Position numbers and translations under genes: made by a program. Below are positions 13,803-26,933 of a DNA stretch of 64,000 nucleotides, piece after piece. A model generated the notes under the pieces. That model made no database searches and was not told the origin of the DNA. It saw nothing but the letters and a program-made list of their open reading frames with translations. Within the stretch, counting starts at the first letter, position 1. Every line of letters begins with the position of its first letter. This stretch comes from Trichoplax sp. H2 (lineage: Eukaryota > Placozoa > Uniplacotomia > Trichoplacea): assembly GCA_003344405.1 (NCBI GenBank), contig NOWV01000004.1, forward strand, positions 992,001 to 1,056,000, in the 5' to 3' direction.

Positions 13803-14420
13803 ATGAATAATATCGACAAGGTCAGAGCTTTAAAAGAACGTCAACAAAACTGGATGAGAGAAAGGGCAAGAGAAAAGGGAAGTAAAAATGATGAGGACTA
13901 TACTACTGGCGATGAACACCCTTCTAATTTTCAGCCATCTCGATCGAAAACATACCTCAGTGATGTAGGTAACCCTGAGAATTCTCGGTTAAATCCAGCT
14001 TCTGTCCATAACGACAGCAGTGCTTTACTAGTTAATTTACACACATCAAATCAGCGTGGTACAAAAGCGTACAGTTCAAATAATTCATCGCATGATTATG
14101 AGACTTTAGAGCTAAGATGTGAAGTCCTCAATGCGGAAATTGATAATATTCATGAAAGTATGAGTGAATTATCCTTGAGGCAATCGCTACAAATGAAGAC
14201 TATCAAAGGTATTGAAATTGAAAAGGAAACGATCAGAGACAAGATTGCCCAACTTGAAAAACAATTGCAGGATAAAGATAATGAAATTCTTCAATGCACA
14301 ACAAAGTTCGAAGATCTGGAAGTAGAACGAAGTAAATATGCTACTAAAATTGAACTCATCGAAAGGACCCTTACAGAGCTAGAAGCAATAAAAGCCTCCA
14401 TAAAATCAACGTCGCGCTAA
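13803..14420 (+). CDS. Coiled-coil protein, family not recognised
   Basis: The open frame runs from the first in-frame ATG at 13803 to TAA, about 205 aa. The frame is open back to 13746, so an upstream exon could join through an acceptor between there and 13803; the CATAG just before 13790 is one candidate. The N-terminal 30 residues are basic (Lys/Arg/Gln/Glu rich, with the motif KERQQNWMRERAREKG). A Ser/Asn-rich low-complexity middle follows, then a strong heptad-type coiled coil over about the last 95 residues (EIEKETIRDKIAQLEKQLQ and onward). I do not recognise the family. The layout resembles the tail of a kinesin or a centrosomal protein, but that is only an impression. It could be a complete single-exon gene or the last exon of a larger one. 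Confidence 0.6.
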   Translation: MNNIDKVRALKERQQNWMRERAREKGSKNDEDYTTGDEHPSNFQPSRSKTYLSDVGNPENSRLNPASVHNDSSALLVNLHTSNQRGTKAYSSNNSSHDYETLELRCEVLNAEIDNIHESMSELSLRQSLQMKTIKGIEIEKETIRDKIAQLEKQLQDKDNEILQCTTKFEDLEVERSKYATKIELIERTLTELEAIKASIKSTSR

Positions 14421-16336
14421 ATATAAATGTAGCTCTAGATACGCAGTACGTTACATTCGTTCCATTGACGCTTATTTTATAGGTATTCTACAGTCATACG
14501 AGTATTTGTACTATGGTATTCCACAGGAGCTCCTTACTAGTGCGGAGTCAGTTGAAGGAGCATAGTAAATCATTACAATGCCAAAGAAAAAGGTTTTAAT
14601 TAATTATTAGAGCAAATTTAGAATTAAGAAAATTCAAATTCTTGATGCGTTTACTGACTACAGACATCAGATAGTGTTACAACCCGAAAAGTTTCTGCAT
14701 TAACTTAATTGACTGACTCTTTGATGGAAGTATACGTATACTGTTATAAATGTAGCAGTACCTGCATTTAATCGATAACTGCAAGTATGCGGACTTTTTT
14801 TATGTTTATACTGTTAAATTAATTGTATATAATTATACGTAGTTAGAATTGTTAACCAAGTTCGTTACACGACTAATAATATAATGTTTATTTTACAATT
14901 TTTTAACTTTGATTACTCTTTTAATTTTGTCACCTTATATGATGCCCTAATTAGGCCTGTCAGCGGTTCGGTTACTGTATATCAGAAGGATAGTGTTCCA
15001 TTTCAAAAAAGGCATTAAGACCTGATTCCATGTTAAATGGCAGCAAATCTCATTTCAGGAGTTCGATCATATGTATCATATCACTATTAATGAGTATTTG
15101 CTGTATATCTATAGGATTGGCGGCCGTTCAGTTCTGAGAAAACCTAAATTTTTCTCAGATTCGGCCTTATCTCGTAATATATCGATGCTGCTATGCACGT
15201 TAATACTTGGAGGTACAAATAGAGTTAATTCTTTTTGGTGGTAGCGTTTATGAGTGTATAGTGTGAAATTTTAAGGCATACCTTTTAGGTACGTATTGTT
15301 GGTTTCTATCGAATAAAGAAAATAGATAATTTTACACTAGTAACTTTAGCGTTAAAATCAACGGATATTACCACTAAGTCAACAAAGTACGGCATATCTA
15401 ATGTGCCGATATAAGTTATGAGACGCTAGATCATATTATATCAGTACTCATTTAAATGTAACAGGATGAATGTAAATAAGATTATAACGTGCTGTACCTT
15501 ATTTTAATCCGTATTTCAACTCAGCGCGTAAAAGTTGGTGTTAAATAAAACTAATAGACATACACCCTCGTGCTATTGTTTATAAATCATTGATCATTTT
15601 ATTACATTAATTGTAACATGTAAATCATAATTCTCGAGACATTAACTGAAATAAAATCATCACTACCGTAGGGTTACAATAAACTCATGATAACTCAGTA
15701 AAGAGGCTATAAGCTGCCATTGTCCCAATTCCGTATTTAGTGATAGTATCCAAATATAATACATTAAATTATTCTATTTTAAAGTATCTTAAATGTATTG
15801 TACAATCAGCTAATATTCTGCAATAAGGTAAGAATTATAAATTACAAGATTTTAGCTGTTTGACCAGATTACGCAGGTCATCATGTACTCCAATTAGTTA
15901 TATTGCTTTAGAAAATAGGTGACAAGTATGACTCTAAAATATATATAGGCCATTCCGAGGACAATTTAAATCAAAATTAATTCTAGGTTAAGCAATAATT
16001 AAAATATATCAGTAATTCACACAGTAACAGCTAGCTGTTACGAGATAAGATTCCAGCCTTAAGGATTTCCTTCTATAGAAAAAGATGAAATTAATAATTT
16101 TAAAACTGATTTATAGTGCGAGTCTTCAGAATAGAATATGACACTTTTGTCACCTTATTGGCTAGAAGAGACTTAAGGGCGACTTCATGGACATTAGGAT
16201 CCCACTTCTTGAACCTAGAGTAAGTTAATTATCTCTTAGATAATTATAATTAATAGATATTTGACTGCAGTTCACTATACACATTACACATTAGTAAAAT
16301 TCAGTATTACGAAAACGGAACATAACACATAACACA
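14421..16336. other. Convergent intergenic region, no gene seen
   Basis: AT-rich DNA between the coiled-coil gene and the 3' end of AKTIP. I found no supported exon, RNA gene or repeat array. Confidence 0.55.
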
Positions 16337-18409
16337 TTACTTTATTGCGTGAGGGTCATCAGAATCATTATCAAATAGTCGTCTTCTTCCTTTTTCGATC
16401 GATTGTGCAACTTTCTGCTTAAATCGATGAAATTCACTTTCGTATCTATGGGATCAATATAACATCCTTAATCTTAAATTGGCACTTACGAACGTTAGAA
16501 AGTGGTCCATTCAATTGAATTTTTGCAAAGAACATATAATCATTCAGAATGTCTTACAGATATGCTGCTTCACTATTGACAGCATTTTCGGTGTTTACTC
16601 TATAAAATATTTGCTTGATATGTAACAATATCTGGTATAAATGATTGCGAGGGCTGCAAGAAATTTAAGGTATACCATAGTTCTATTAGTAGGCAGTATC
16701 ACCAAAATGAGTAACTGATTACAAAATATCTAAAATGACGGACAATAACAGACTACATTATCTTACCTCCATTCCGGAAAACTTTTCTTTAAGTACAGCT
16801 CGCCTGTTTCCGGGTTAACATCAGGGTGATATATCGGATTGGTAAAAATAATTTTCTAGATTATGGAAGTATGATTGATATTTAATAAACTATTTTATCA
16901 TATCATCAATATCTCAGAAAGTGACATCGCATCGAGCATATTTTGATTTCTAACCGGGCAGTTACCATAAGGAAAATTTTGAGGAATCAGGATATCAAAT
17001 TTAAAAACTCCTTCAATATATACACCATGTCTAACAAATACAACACCATGCCAGCCTAAGGTATTTGTAGACATAAGAAATAGTGGTTAAGCGTATTTTG
17101 AAGTAGTTTAAAATCAACGTAGTAGCAAAGTTAATGGATTAATCAGTATCAGCTTACAGAACAACTATAGAGTTGTTAGCTAATATTGTAATCTTAATTC
17201 TGTCATAAAATTATTGGACACTTTTGTGATTCCAAAGAAGAATACGTATGTTGTGAATTTACTTAAAGCAAATGTCAATTTGTCCGGCGGGTTCGCTGCA
17301 GAAATCTACATCGTAGTTAATTCACTGTTAAGTGCTGCAAGTTGTGCCATCGCTATAGGAATACGGTACAGTATGCATAAATACAAATATGCGTATGTTG
17401 TAGACATGCATGTACACTCGTATACTGTAATGCGTACGTGGTAAAGGTTTTGACAATTTAAGAAATTAACAGATAAAACTTGCTAGTAGTGACCAAGTAT
17501 CGTTAATGGTAATTATGATTGTAACAACGTGGAATCATTTCAATATGTCTTTACAATGAAATATTATAACTCTTCAAATACTAATAACCATTTGATAAAC
17601 GGCAAATTCAAGGCTAAAACGTATCATTAAAGTATGGTACTTACATAGAGGATTGTGAGCAGAGGGAAGAACAAATACTCCAGTGAGATTGTGTTTCGAT
17701 AATTCTTTGCTAATAAAAATATTATTAAATGTATCAGTCAAATTCGAGATAAAATTTTGCCGTTAATCTACGCCAATCATGCAGTAATACCGTATAAGTA
17801 CAAAAGAAACCTAATATAATGTTAATTTATAACTGATACGGGTTATAAAATATCAAATACTGTATGACTATCCAGGAGGATAAGTTACTGTTATAGTGCA
17901 TTTAGCAAGTAAGTTAGTCAGATCCAAGACAGTGGAGCACCGTATACAATGATTGGATCGGTATTTAGAGCAAATAGTCTAACTTTACTTGAAGAGGTAC
18001 TGGTAAGGATGAGGAGAGTGTATGTTAATTAGTTACAGCCTACAAGCCAGAATAGACTAGCTATACAAAGTAGTAACAGTACATTATACTACTCCTGTAC
18101 TGTACTGTATACTGCAGTACATGGATAATTATAATTCGAGAATCGCAAAAAAATGCTATTGATTAGAGTGATATATTAATGTCATGCTGCACTGTATAAT
18201 GTAGTACAGTATGTAGTTAAAAATAGCTAAGAACAAAACATATACAGTATCTACAATACGTACTATTCGAATAGTAGCATTTGCTCGATGAAGAATGGGC
18301 CATGGATTTGTGTTGACGTATCTGCAACGTCTGCGGCTTGAGGAATAGTCTCTTTTCGATCGCCGTCCTTCAAGTGCGATTCCGTAAGATTTCGATTATT
18401 GAAAGACAT
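16337..18409 (-). CDS. AKTIP: AKTIP / Fused Toes (FTS) homologue, inactive E2-like protein
   Basis: AKTIP is a ubiquitin E2 variant. In animals it joins Hook proteins and FHIP in the FHF complex, which couples endosomes to dynein and aids HOPS-dependent trafficking. Six exons with agreeing phases: 18409-18264, 17709-17645, 17055-16955, 16855-16767, 16653-16558, 16445-16337, giving about 201 aa. The human protein is about 292, with a longer N terminus and C terminus. Conserved pieces are GPFFIEQMLLFE and LTGVFVLPS, then WHGVVFVRHGVYIEGVFKF, then ILIPQNFPYGNCP, then NPIYHPDVNPETGEL, and near the end RRLFDNDSDDPHAI. The segment after HPDVN lacks the catalytic Cys of active E2 enzymes, as expected for a UEV. 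It is divergent from RELCH, with starts 0.93 kb apart. Confidence 0.93.
18075..18215. repeat. Small pentamer groups in AKTIP intron 1
   Basis: Short groups of CTGTACTGTA and CAGTACAT words lie at about 18095-18121 and 18195-18212, inside the first intron of AKTIP and some 200 bp from its start codon. They are less dense than the promoter-located arrays. Confidence 0.5.
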
Positions 18410-19336
18410 TCTAGATATCAGTACTTACTACCTGCCACCTACGAGATAAGAGTAATGAATACCACAGTATTAAAATTATGTTGTTGGTTATATAGATTAG
18501 TAAAGTAAATAAAAGATATTTCATCTTGATACAATAGTATAGTATTTTTGTATTTTTAGGTGAAATAATTCGAAATAATATATGTATTAAAATGGTGTAT
18601 TGCACTCTATCTACCGAATAAATTCAATACTGTGGTAGAAGAACTCTTTGTAGCCGTACGAGATCTCTAATACAGTAGAGTACATCCTGAACTATAGAGA
18701 AAGATTTAAGGGATTAATTTACAAATTACTTACTGAGTGAATACAGTAGTTTTAAGTATGATACTGTATATAGCTTTTTGCATTTTAATATTGACAGGGT
18801 AGATAATACGAAAGATTTCCTGTAACTTGCATTGGTATATTACATATGATCCCACACTAGTACAGCACACGCGAAATGAGATAATAAAAAGGCTATTAAA
18901 AATTACTTACGTTGTTTAACATTTATAAAGAAAGCCGTATACTGTACTACTTTGTAGTATAAATCTTTGGGAGTTGGAGACGATGCGGACCGATATTTGA
19001 AATTGTACTTTACCCCTAACTCTACGATAAATTCATTTTTATAGCAAAATAACTACAGTTCTGAATAGAGTGTACGTACACTCGTACAGTAGCTAAGAAC
19101 ACTACTCACAAGTCTACCTACAATACTGTACTGTACAGTACTATACAGTACACCGTACAGTGTACAGTACATTGTGATACAGTGTACTGTGATACAGTAT
19201 ACTGTACTGTACTGTACTGTACAGTGTACAGTACAGTACACACTCTTACGCTACGCAGTTCAGTAACAAAAAAGGAACGTATAGTGTGGCAGCAGCAGTG
19301 AGTCTCTTGCTAACAAAACGAAATCAAGTCGAAAGG
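18410..19336. promoter_or_regulatory. Divergent AKTIP/RELCH promoter region
   Basis: 927 bp separate the two start codons. A dense pentamer array occupies 19066-19240, nearest RELCH. I see no other exons. Bidirectional promoter function is inferred from the gene layout. Confidence 0.6.
19066..19240. repeat. Dense TACTG/CAGTA array in the AKTIP/RELCH promoter
   Basis: At 19201-19220 the unit CTGTA repeats four times in perfect tandem, then switches orientation to CAGTA copies through 19240. The upstream part (19121-19200) alternates orientation every one to three units. The array ends about 100 bp before the RELCH start codon. Confidence 0.8.
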
Positions 19337-22300
19337 ATGGCTGCAAATACAGAAACTTCACCTCTGAACGATTGTGCAAGTGATGAGGAACAGGCATTGA
19401 GGGACGTTGAATGGCAACCGATCGCAGATCGACTAGTGAATGCTAATTTATGGCTTACTGCACTAGAATTACACACGGAACTGATAGAAAATGGTATCGA
19501 GCTACCACGCCTAAGAGATTTCTTTTCTAATCCTGGAAACTTTGAAAGACAGAGTTTCCCGAAAGAGCCTGCCAATATTTGTAAGAATATGGAATTATCT
19601 ATCTTGATTTTAGGAATAACTCTATTATTGGTGCAGTAATGGCAGATAGATAGTGATATTTTTAGTGTAGTGGCTTTTATGCTTTGCTACTTTCGTAAAT
19701 TTACATCTGATACAGTAGTAGTAAAATTTAGTGCAAAGAGGACTTGCGTATGCACTCTACTAGTACTGACTAAAGTACACTACAGTAGATTTTATACTAC
19801 TTAACAATAATTATAACTATATACTGTATATATATATGTATATAATACATTGATAACGTGGTGTAACAGTGATAGACTTTCATATGTGAAGATTCAAAGG
19901 AAAAAAGATATTGCAATTACCATGCAGCATTGTTAATTATGACAATTACACCATAATAATAACAGATGAATGCTTATGTATAGTAATAGTATCTACTATT
20001 CAACTATGGCGGAATTTATTGCCTATTTATAAAATAGTTATTTGATATATGCTGTACAAGCATCCACATCAAGATAAAACGTAAACTAGTAATTGATAAC
20101 AGTGCTGACTAGAAAGCCTTGCCCAGTAACTGTTGAAATTTCGTAATCCGAACGGTTCTGCACATAGCTATGGTAGATCAAGAGTAATTTAAATTAAAAT
20201 CATGCAAGCTATATTTGACGCGTCAGTCATTCAATCAATGATGTAGTATTATCATATCACATCCCGTACGAATGCATAGCATACAGCACTATCCATAATT
20301 TTATGTACATGTACATTATGATGACATAGGTAGTTCTTATCTAATATACTCGTACACTGTGGAAGTTATGATAGTTGTAGCTTACGAACTATCGACTATG
20401 CCACATGTTGATTTAGGAATTGAATATTTATAACTTAGTAATCAAGAAATAACAATACTCTTACAATTCTGTCTATGACTCAAGTGCTTAACTCGCTACT
20501 ATGTTGGCCTCGTCATGCGGATATGCGATTCCGATTACGAGAAATTATCGGCGTAGTTAGCCCTGAGTTTATTTGAACTATGTGTACTGTACGTAGTTAG
20601 TCTTGTAGAACACATAGTTCATGAGAATTGTTATCTTCACAAAAGTAGTAAGTTGTACATTAACCTATCCTATCTACGAGTTTCATTAATTTAATCAGAA
20701 TTATTTAAGGATGAAAGCCCTTAGCATTAATACTAATATTTACTTACTTCGGTGATGCCATTTTTAGCACCCAGTCAAAGTATAACGACGCTAGATTCTG
20801 TGGAACTAACTAGATATTCTGATGATGGTGGAAAGTATCCGGAGGACCAAGTAGCAGGTATTCTAGCGTAATGACTATTTCCTCATTGATTTATAAGATA
20901 TTCTGAATTAGGTAACCCATTATTCAGTGATCGTTATGTTTGTTCTATTCTATGATTCGATAACGTGTATTCATCTAGTACTTGAATTTGAGCTTCGTAA
21001 AGCCCAAGATACTATAAAAGCCTTACGGGGAAGTCTAACCATGGCAACCGGTAAATTACATTATGTGTATTTTGTCGTAGCTTAATCCCTATAAATTAAT
21101 GATTTATTATAAATTTCGGTATATTTGGCAAGGTTTTACACTTTTACAGTTTTTATCAATGTACGAATAAAAAGGTCATTTTAAATGCGGGCAATACTTC
21201 TTAAATTTTCGTAGATATCGATGTATCGTAGTGAACTTTTAAAAAATTTAATACATCTTGGTATCCTATAACTACATCCTTCATGATTGATTTTATGTGC
21301 TGTGTGAGTTAATGAGTATCTCTAACTTGTATGTTTATATTTGTAGAGGGACAAACTGAAGGTAACATGAAAGAAAAGAAGCAGGTCATCACTAAAGATG
21401 ATATTCCAAGTGTAGATGTAAGTATTTTTCTGTGGGTCTTTAAATATCACCCATTAGTAAAGAGAAAATAATATTTCATATTTTTCTATCAACTAACAAA
21501 ATATCATATTTAAATGAATATATTTATTTAGCTTGAAAGTAAAACTATGATATGTATGGCTCCTCCATTTTGTATCTATTCTAACTAGCAAAAGCTTTTC
21601 ATTTTAAATAACGTTAGGAACCTATTCTACCGCACGAAAAACGCGCCTTAAATTATTTAGTTAATGAATATCTATTAAAGCAGAATTATCGTTTAACTTC
21701 AATTACTTTTACGGACGAAAATGATGATCAGGTATTTGTAAAATAATCTCACTATGATTTTATAGGTGTTATATTAGATTTATTTTAAGACATTTTAGAT
21801 GATTTAGTTGGATTTATTTTTTGCTAATTATTCCGTAGGATTTTGAAGATTGGGATGACGTAGGATTGAATGTTCCCAAGCCACCTGGTCTACTAGCTAT
21901 GTTTCGTGGAAGTGCTATGCCAGTAATGCCAAACGAAGAATTTGAAAGAGAAAAACAAATGTTAAGAGATGAGATAAATGCGCTGGTATGTTAATAATAA
22001 TGTACTATTGGATTTCTGTAAGACTTACGTTTGCACCTCAATGAAAGATACTGATATCTTTACAAGGAAGTTAGCTTTATCATGTTTCTATCCGAATAAC
22101 TTGATAGGACACGACACGGACATCTCTAAATGAACAGTTGCAGTCCATTAACAATGTGAATGAAAATCTACAAATTAAAAATGAAGAAATGGAACAGTAT
22201 GTCAGATTACACTTATTATACTGTATAAGAATAGTGGAAATCTTATCTTTAATTAGTACGAAATCATGTTAAACATATTTTAGAATAGCAAGATTTAATT

Positions 22301-25300
22301 AAAAATACTGCATAATTGTAGGGTAATAGTTCAGTTAAAGAATGAACTGGATGAAGCTAGGAGGCAACCTTCTCCACCTATTCAAGAGATTCAAGAAGAA
22401 CACATCTTAAATAATAATATTACAGAATCACAGGAGGAAGAGTTTACGTCTAGAAATGAGCCGGAAGAAAACGAGAGCGAAAAAACCACTCATAATGATA
22501 TAGAGTTCGATCAGCCCGAGGTCGTTACAGATGATCGTTCAATTGCTGTAGAGCAATTAAATGCAGAAATTGAGCATACAGAAAACCAAGATGCAACGAC
22601 TGAAAAAGTGGAGCTATCTACTGACCAAGTATGGAGCTACAGTAATATAAATTGTTTTGGTATTTAGAAGAATCTTACTAAAGATTATAAATTTGATCTT
22701 TCACGCTAAGGAGGAAGTCTCACAGTTGGGAGAAGATAATAGTAGAATATTTGATCCCAAAAATGTCATATCGAAACTACTAGATAGGTAACTATTATAA
22801 TATCGAATTTATTAAATATTTCATGCAATTTTATTACGCTTGATAACTAACCGGAGTTATTGTCCCCTAGTAATCCAGAAAAGATGTCTACTGCCTTTTT
22901 GACACTCTTACGGTCTATGGTATTAAATATTAAGGAAGAAGAGGATAGGCTTACTTCAGAAGTGAGTACTTCATTATGACATTGAACCTTGCTTAATATT
23001 AATAGCTATATTCGTTTATGTCATAGATTTGTAATATCGAAGATACCGTTGAAAGTGCAGTCGGATTATTAACAAGGTGTTTACCCTTCATTGTTCCTAA
23101 TGTCTTATTAAATAAGAGAGACGTAAGTTACTATCCACGCCTTTTTAACTATCATTTGTCTATATTACACTGATAGAGTACTGTATAGTTTGATAATTTC
23201 TTCATACATGCACTATTTAGGAATTACTCCCAATGATATTGTTTGCTACTATTCAGCAAACCGATAAGAATGAGCGCGATAAGTTATTACACATGCTTTT
23301 TAATTTAATAAAGAGACCTGAACAGCTTCAAAGGTATTTGTTACATTTACAGCGCTTTCGACCCTTACTTAATGTTAGCGTCTACTTTAATTGATTTGAG
23401 TACTAAAATTACGTCACAACTAGAAAAGTAATAATTGAGGGTTGTGTGGCATACGCAAAGCATGCGGGACCGGGTCGAACTGAAGAAGAGTTACTTCCAC
23501 AGTGTTGGCTACAAGTATGGTGTTCACTCATGTCTACTTGAAAAGTGTAAAAAATTTAATATTTGATTGTAATAATGTATATCCATTACAAACAACTAGA
23601 TTGATCATAAATTCCATGAGCGTAGATTGTTGGTGATTGAGGCCTGTGGTGCTCTTGCTTCTCATTTATCGGTAAAAACTTATTTGTTAAAATTTTAGAA
23701 GCGATATGAAATGTACGTTATTTCTGCATTTAAGAAACTTATAGTCTAATCGCCTTGCACATAATTATTAGGAGGAAATTACAAGCTCACTTATTTTGTC
23801 AATGCTTAAACAAATGTACTTCGAAAACAAATCTCCAGAAATTAAGGAAGCTATTGTTAAGACATATGGACTACTAATGGCTTACGTAGTGAACGAAGAT
23901 AAATACGAGCAGGTAAATTCTGAAAATCTGAAAATTTGTATTTAATGAGAAATTTCTTATATTGATAAAATACTTAATGTAATCATTTTAGAGTTTTGAC
24001 GTACTCATGGCCGCAATCCAAGATACATCGGAAAGTGTTATTAATGCAGCTTTAGAGATATTTCTTCCTTCGCTAGCTATGTGGGCCTATCAGTTAAATC
24101 TCTTAGAAGTTCACATGATTGGTACTCTAATTAAGACAGTAGAAAACATGATCCTAGTAAGTTACCTTTTTGCCTAAAGTTTTGTATCATCACAGAGATT
24201 TTTACGAAAGAATTTTGTTTTATAGACTGCTCCATTACCAGATCAATTGGATGAACAAAATTCAGCTACAAGTAGATTTGAAAATCGCTTAGATCATGTC
24301 ATTAAGGCTCTCATTAATCTAACTCCAGCAATGTATGCTATGGTTTTAAAATCAGGTATTTTGAATGTTAGTAACGAACATATGTATGAAGTTGTCTACA
24401 TTCCTTTCTGAATCATCAAATGTCAACGTGTTACTTTGTTAGCTTCGTTTGCAAGTGAAGTGGACCTCGACGACCGCGATAGTTACGGTAATATCTATAT
24501 TAGTTCCAGTAAGCGTAAATTTATTTTACATCGATTACGATTTTTCATTATAGAAATTGATCAAAGTATTAACGCCAGGCTAACCGACCTCGATGTTATT
24601 ATTGGTAGTAAAAAGCTAACAAAGTCACTCCATGATAAATTTAACGAATTAATGCAAAAAAATGACGACGAAGAAGTAGAGATTTGGAATGCTTTGAAGT
24701 GGGTTATGGATGACTAGTAAGTTCGTGAGCGCCGTTACAGTACATTCATTTACTTATGGATAGTACTCTTCTAAAACAAGTGAAATTTTTACTTTGACAA
24801 TTATTTTTTGCGTTACTACATTTACAGCTTACCAAGACTTATGGCAACGTTAGGTATTCATTAGTAATCTTTGAAGATTAAAGATAATGAGATAGATATA
24901 TTTATAACATTTAATTCTTATATACTGTCCTTTCCAAGGATCGCTTGATGTGTCCCTTTGGAAGGCTGTAAATTCCCTTTCGAAGTTACTGAATGTCTTT
25001 TGCAGAACCTTTGGCCGCGGCTTCACCGAAACAAGAGTTAAAGCTAATTTTAAAGTTATGCTATCTCCTGGTATGATGATGACCAGTTTAGATATTCTTA
25101 TGACAATTTTTGTTTAAAAATTTGTTATTGAGCAAAAATCTTAAATTCCAGGTGCTGTCGTTTCTGATGGTAGATGTTCCTTGGCGACAAGCGTTATGGC
25201 TGCATACGCTATTGGTATACTAACTGCCTTTACAGAAGTAGGTGACAACATGATATAGATTATTGTTTTTCTAGTAATCAACTATGATAGGAAAAAGTTT

Positions 25301-26933
25301 ATTATATTAGATGTTATCAACAGTTAAAGCCATCTTATTTTACATCTGTGTGATTGTATTAACGCGTTTATGTACTTTGTAGATATCTGATCGGGAGGAG
25401 CTCGCCGCATTTTTAAAAGAAACCATATTTTACTTAGGAGAAAATAATATCTCCTTGGAGAGTGTCAAAACTACATTTATTAACTTGGGGTAATTTTTGT
25501 TAAAGTAATATCAATTGCGTCATAGTATCCCCTTTCATGCGTTTGTTGAAATCCTAACTTCACTTTAGCAAAGATCATGATTTACATGAATTTCTAATCA
25601 ACATCTTATGGGATGCTGTCGTACATACGTCTCCGGTCGTGCGAAGCTATTCTGCTATACTCTTGAAGGTTTGTTTAACAGTTTTTATTGAATTTTAGAA
25701 ATGTTGCATTCATTAATGCCGTCTGCAAATCTTTAGATTATCGCCGGATATTCAACGGAAGAAATCCTATCAAAACAAATTGTTCCTGCTTTGATAACAT
25801 TAGGGACAGACCAACACTCGTAAGGCCTCTAACAAACGAATCGTTATTACGTAGAAATTACAAATGAAATTTCCTTACCGCAATAACCAGTTAAACAAAT
25901 CTGTATACTTTCGCAGACAAGTAAGACTTGCAACCGTTTCAGCGTTTGGCAGCATTGCTGAACGAGTATCAAAGAACGAAGTACGTATAGTAACATTGGT
26001 GCTAGATACATTATGTACATTAATTGAGTTTAATACATACGGCTTTGGATCTATACAGATTTTAGAGAGAATTGGCGCTCAGTTTCAGTCATTTTTGGAA
26101 GATAACTCCGTGAATTTTTATTATGACATCGTCAGGGAGATTGTTCAATGTTTCTCTCGTATTGGACCTAATGCAGATCCTAGTTTTCGCGACGAATGTA
26201 TATTATACATTATGATATTCTGCATTACATGTTCCAAATCTTTACTCATATGTTCTAATTAGGAAATCTATTTTTATCAGTCATTTTAGTTAAATTAGTG
26301 AAAATAGCAAGCAATAATAATCAAAACGAAAATAGTGCTAAAAGAAAGCAACTGGCCTTGGATTTATTGGACGCTTATAGTGCTTTAACATGTTGCTGTA
26401 TCCGATTTGATGTTTAATGCATATGATTTTACTTAATATAACATGAACGACTGTTTTAAGATTTTACCTTAACATAGCAGTTTACTCTGATAATGTTTTG
26501 GAATCATATGTTTTACCTGGTCTTAGATGTCTTCTCGTGGATATTCAAGCTGTATATCCAGAAAATCAGGTAGGTTTATTATTTATCATAACCAAAGAAA
26601 GATAATTTTTTAGTTTTAGACACAGATATTCATTAAAAGATTTTAAAAAACCAAACATGTAGAATGTTATTGAAGCCATGATAGATGACTGCGAAGCAAA
26701 ACTAAGTACCAGGTATCAAAGTATAGTTACGTTTGTCGCAATAAGATTCATTGGTTAGCATACAGATAATTATATATATTTTAATTACATTACCTTTTCT
26801 TAGCAATATTAATCAGGAAACGGTAGCAGCTGCAGCCGTAAAAGAGGATTCGCAAAATAATTTCTTACAGAAGATCAAAGAAAAACGTTTCACTGGCAAA
26901 AATGTTGCCCAAATGTTCTCAAGGAGGCAATAG
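19337..26933 (+). CDS. RELCH: RELCH (KIAA1468): LisH, coiled-coil and HEAT-repeat Rab11 effector
   Basis: RELCH binds Rab11 on recycling endosomes and promotes cholesterol transfer to the trans-Golgi in mammals. I rebuilt 31 exons with phases agreeing throughout, about 1134 aa; the human protein is about 1216. The start is the first in-frame ATG, 19337; the frame extends upstream only with GTG. Exon 1 (to 19580) has a LisH-like block with LTALELHTEL and LRDFFSNPGNFER. Exon 21618-21731 has a second LisH with LVNEYLLKQNYRLTSITF. Exon 21839-21985 starts DFEDWDDVGLNVPKPP. Exon 22322-22628 is acidic low complexity. HEAT-type helices follow from 22871, with strong anchors such as RCLPFIVPNVLL, LFNLIKRPEQ, ELLPQCW, RRLLVIEACGALA, FLPSLAMWAYQL, CRTFGRGFTETRVK, LWDAVVHTSPVVR and RIGPNADPSFRDE. 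The C terminus ends KNVAQMFSRRQ. Remaining exons: 20768-20857, 20979-21050, 21347-21417, 22138-22196, 22711-22787, 22871-22961, 23027-23122, 23221-23333, 23424-23514, 23600-23671, 23772-23912, 23992-24156, 24226-24355, 24443-24487, 24554-24716, 24828-24853, 24939-25070, 25152-25237, 25383-25489, 25569-25668, 25737-25819, 25917-25980, 26059-26197, 26290-26397, 26478-26569, 26663-26712, 26804-26933. Confidence 0.95.
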
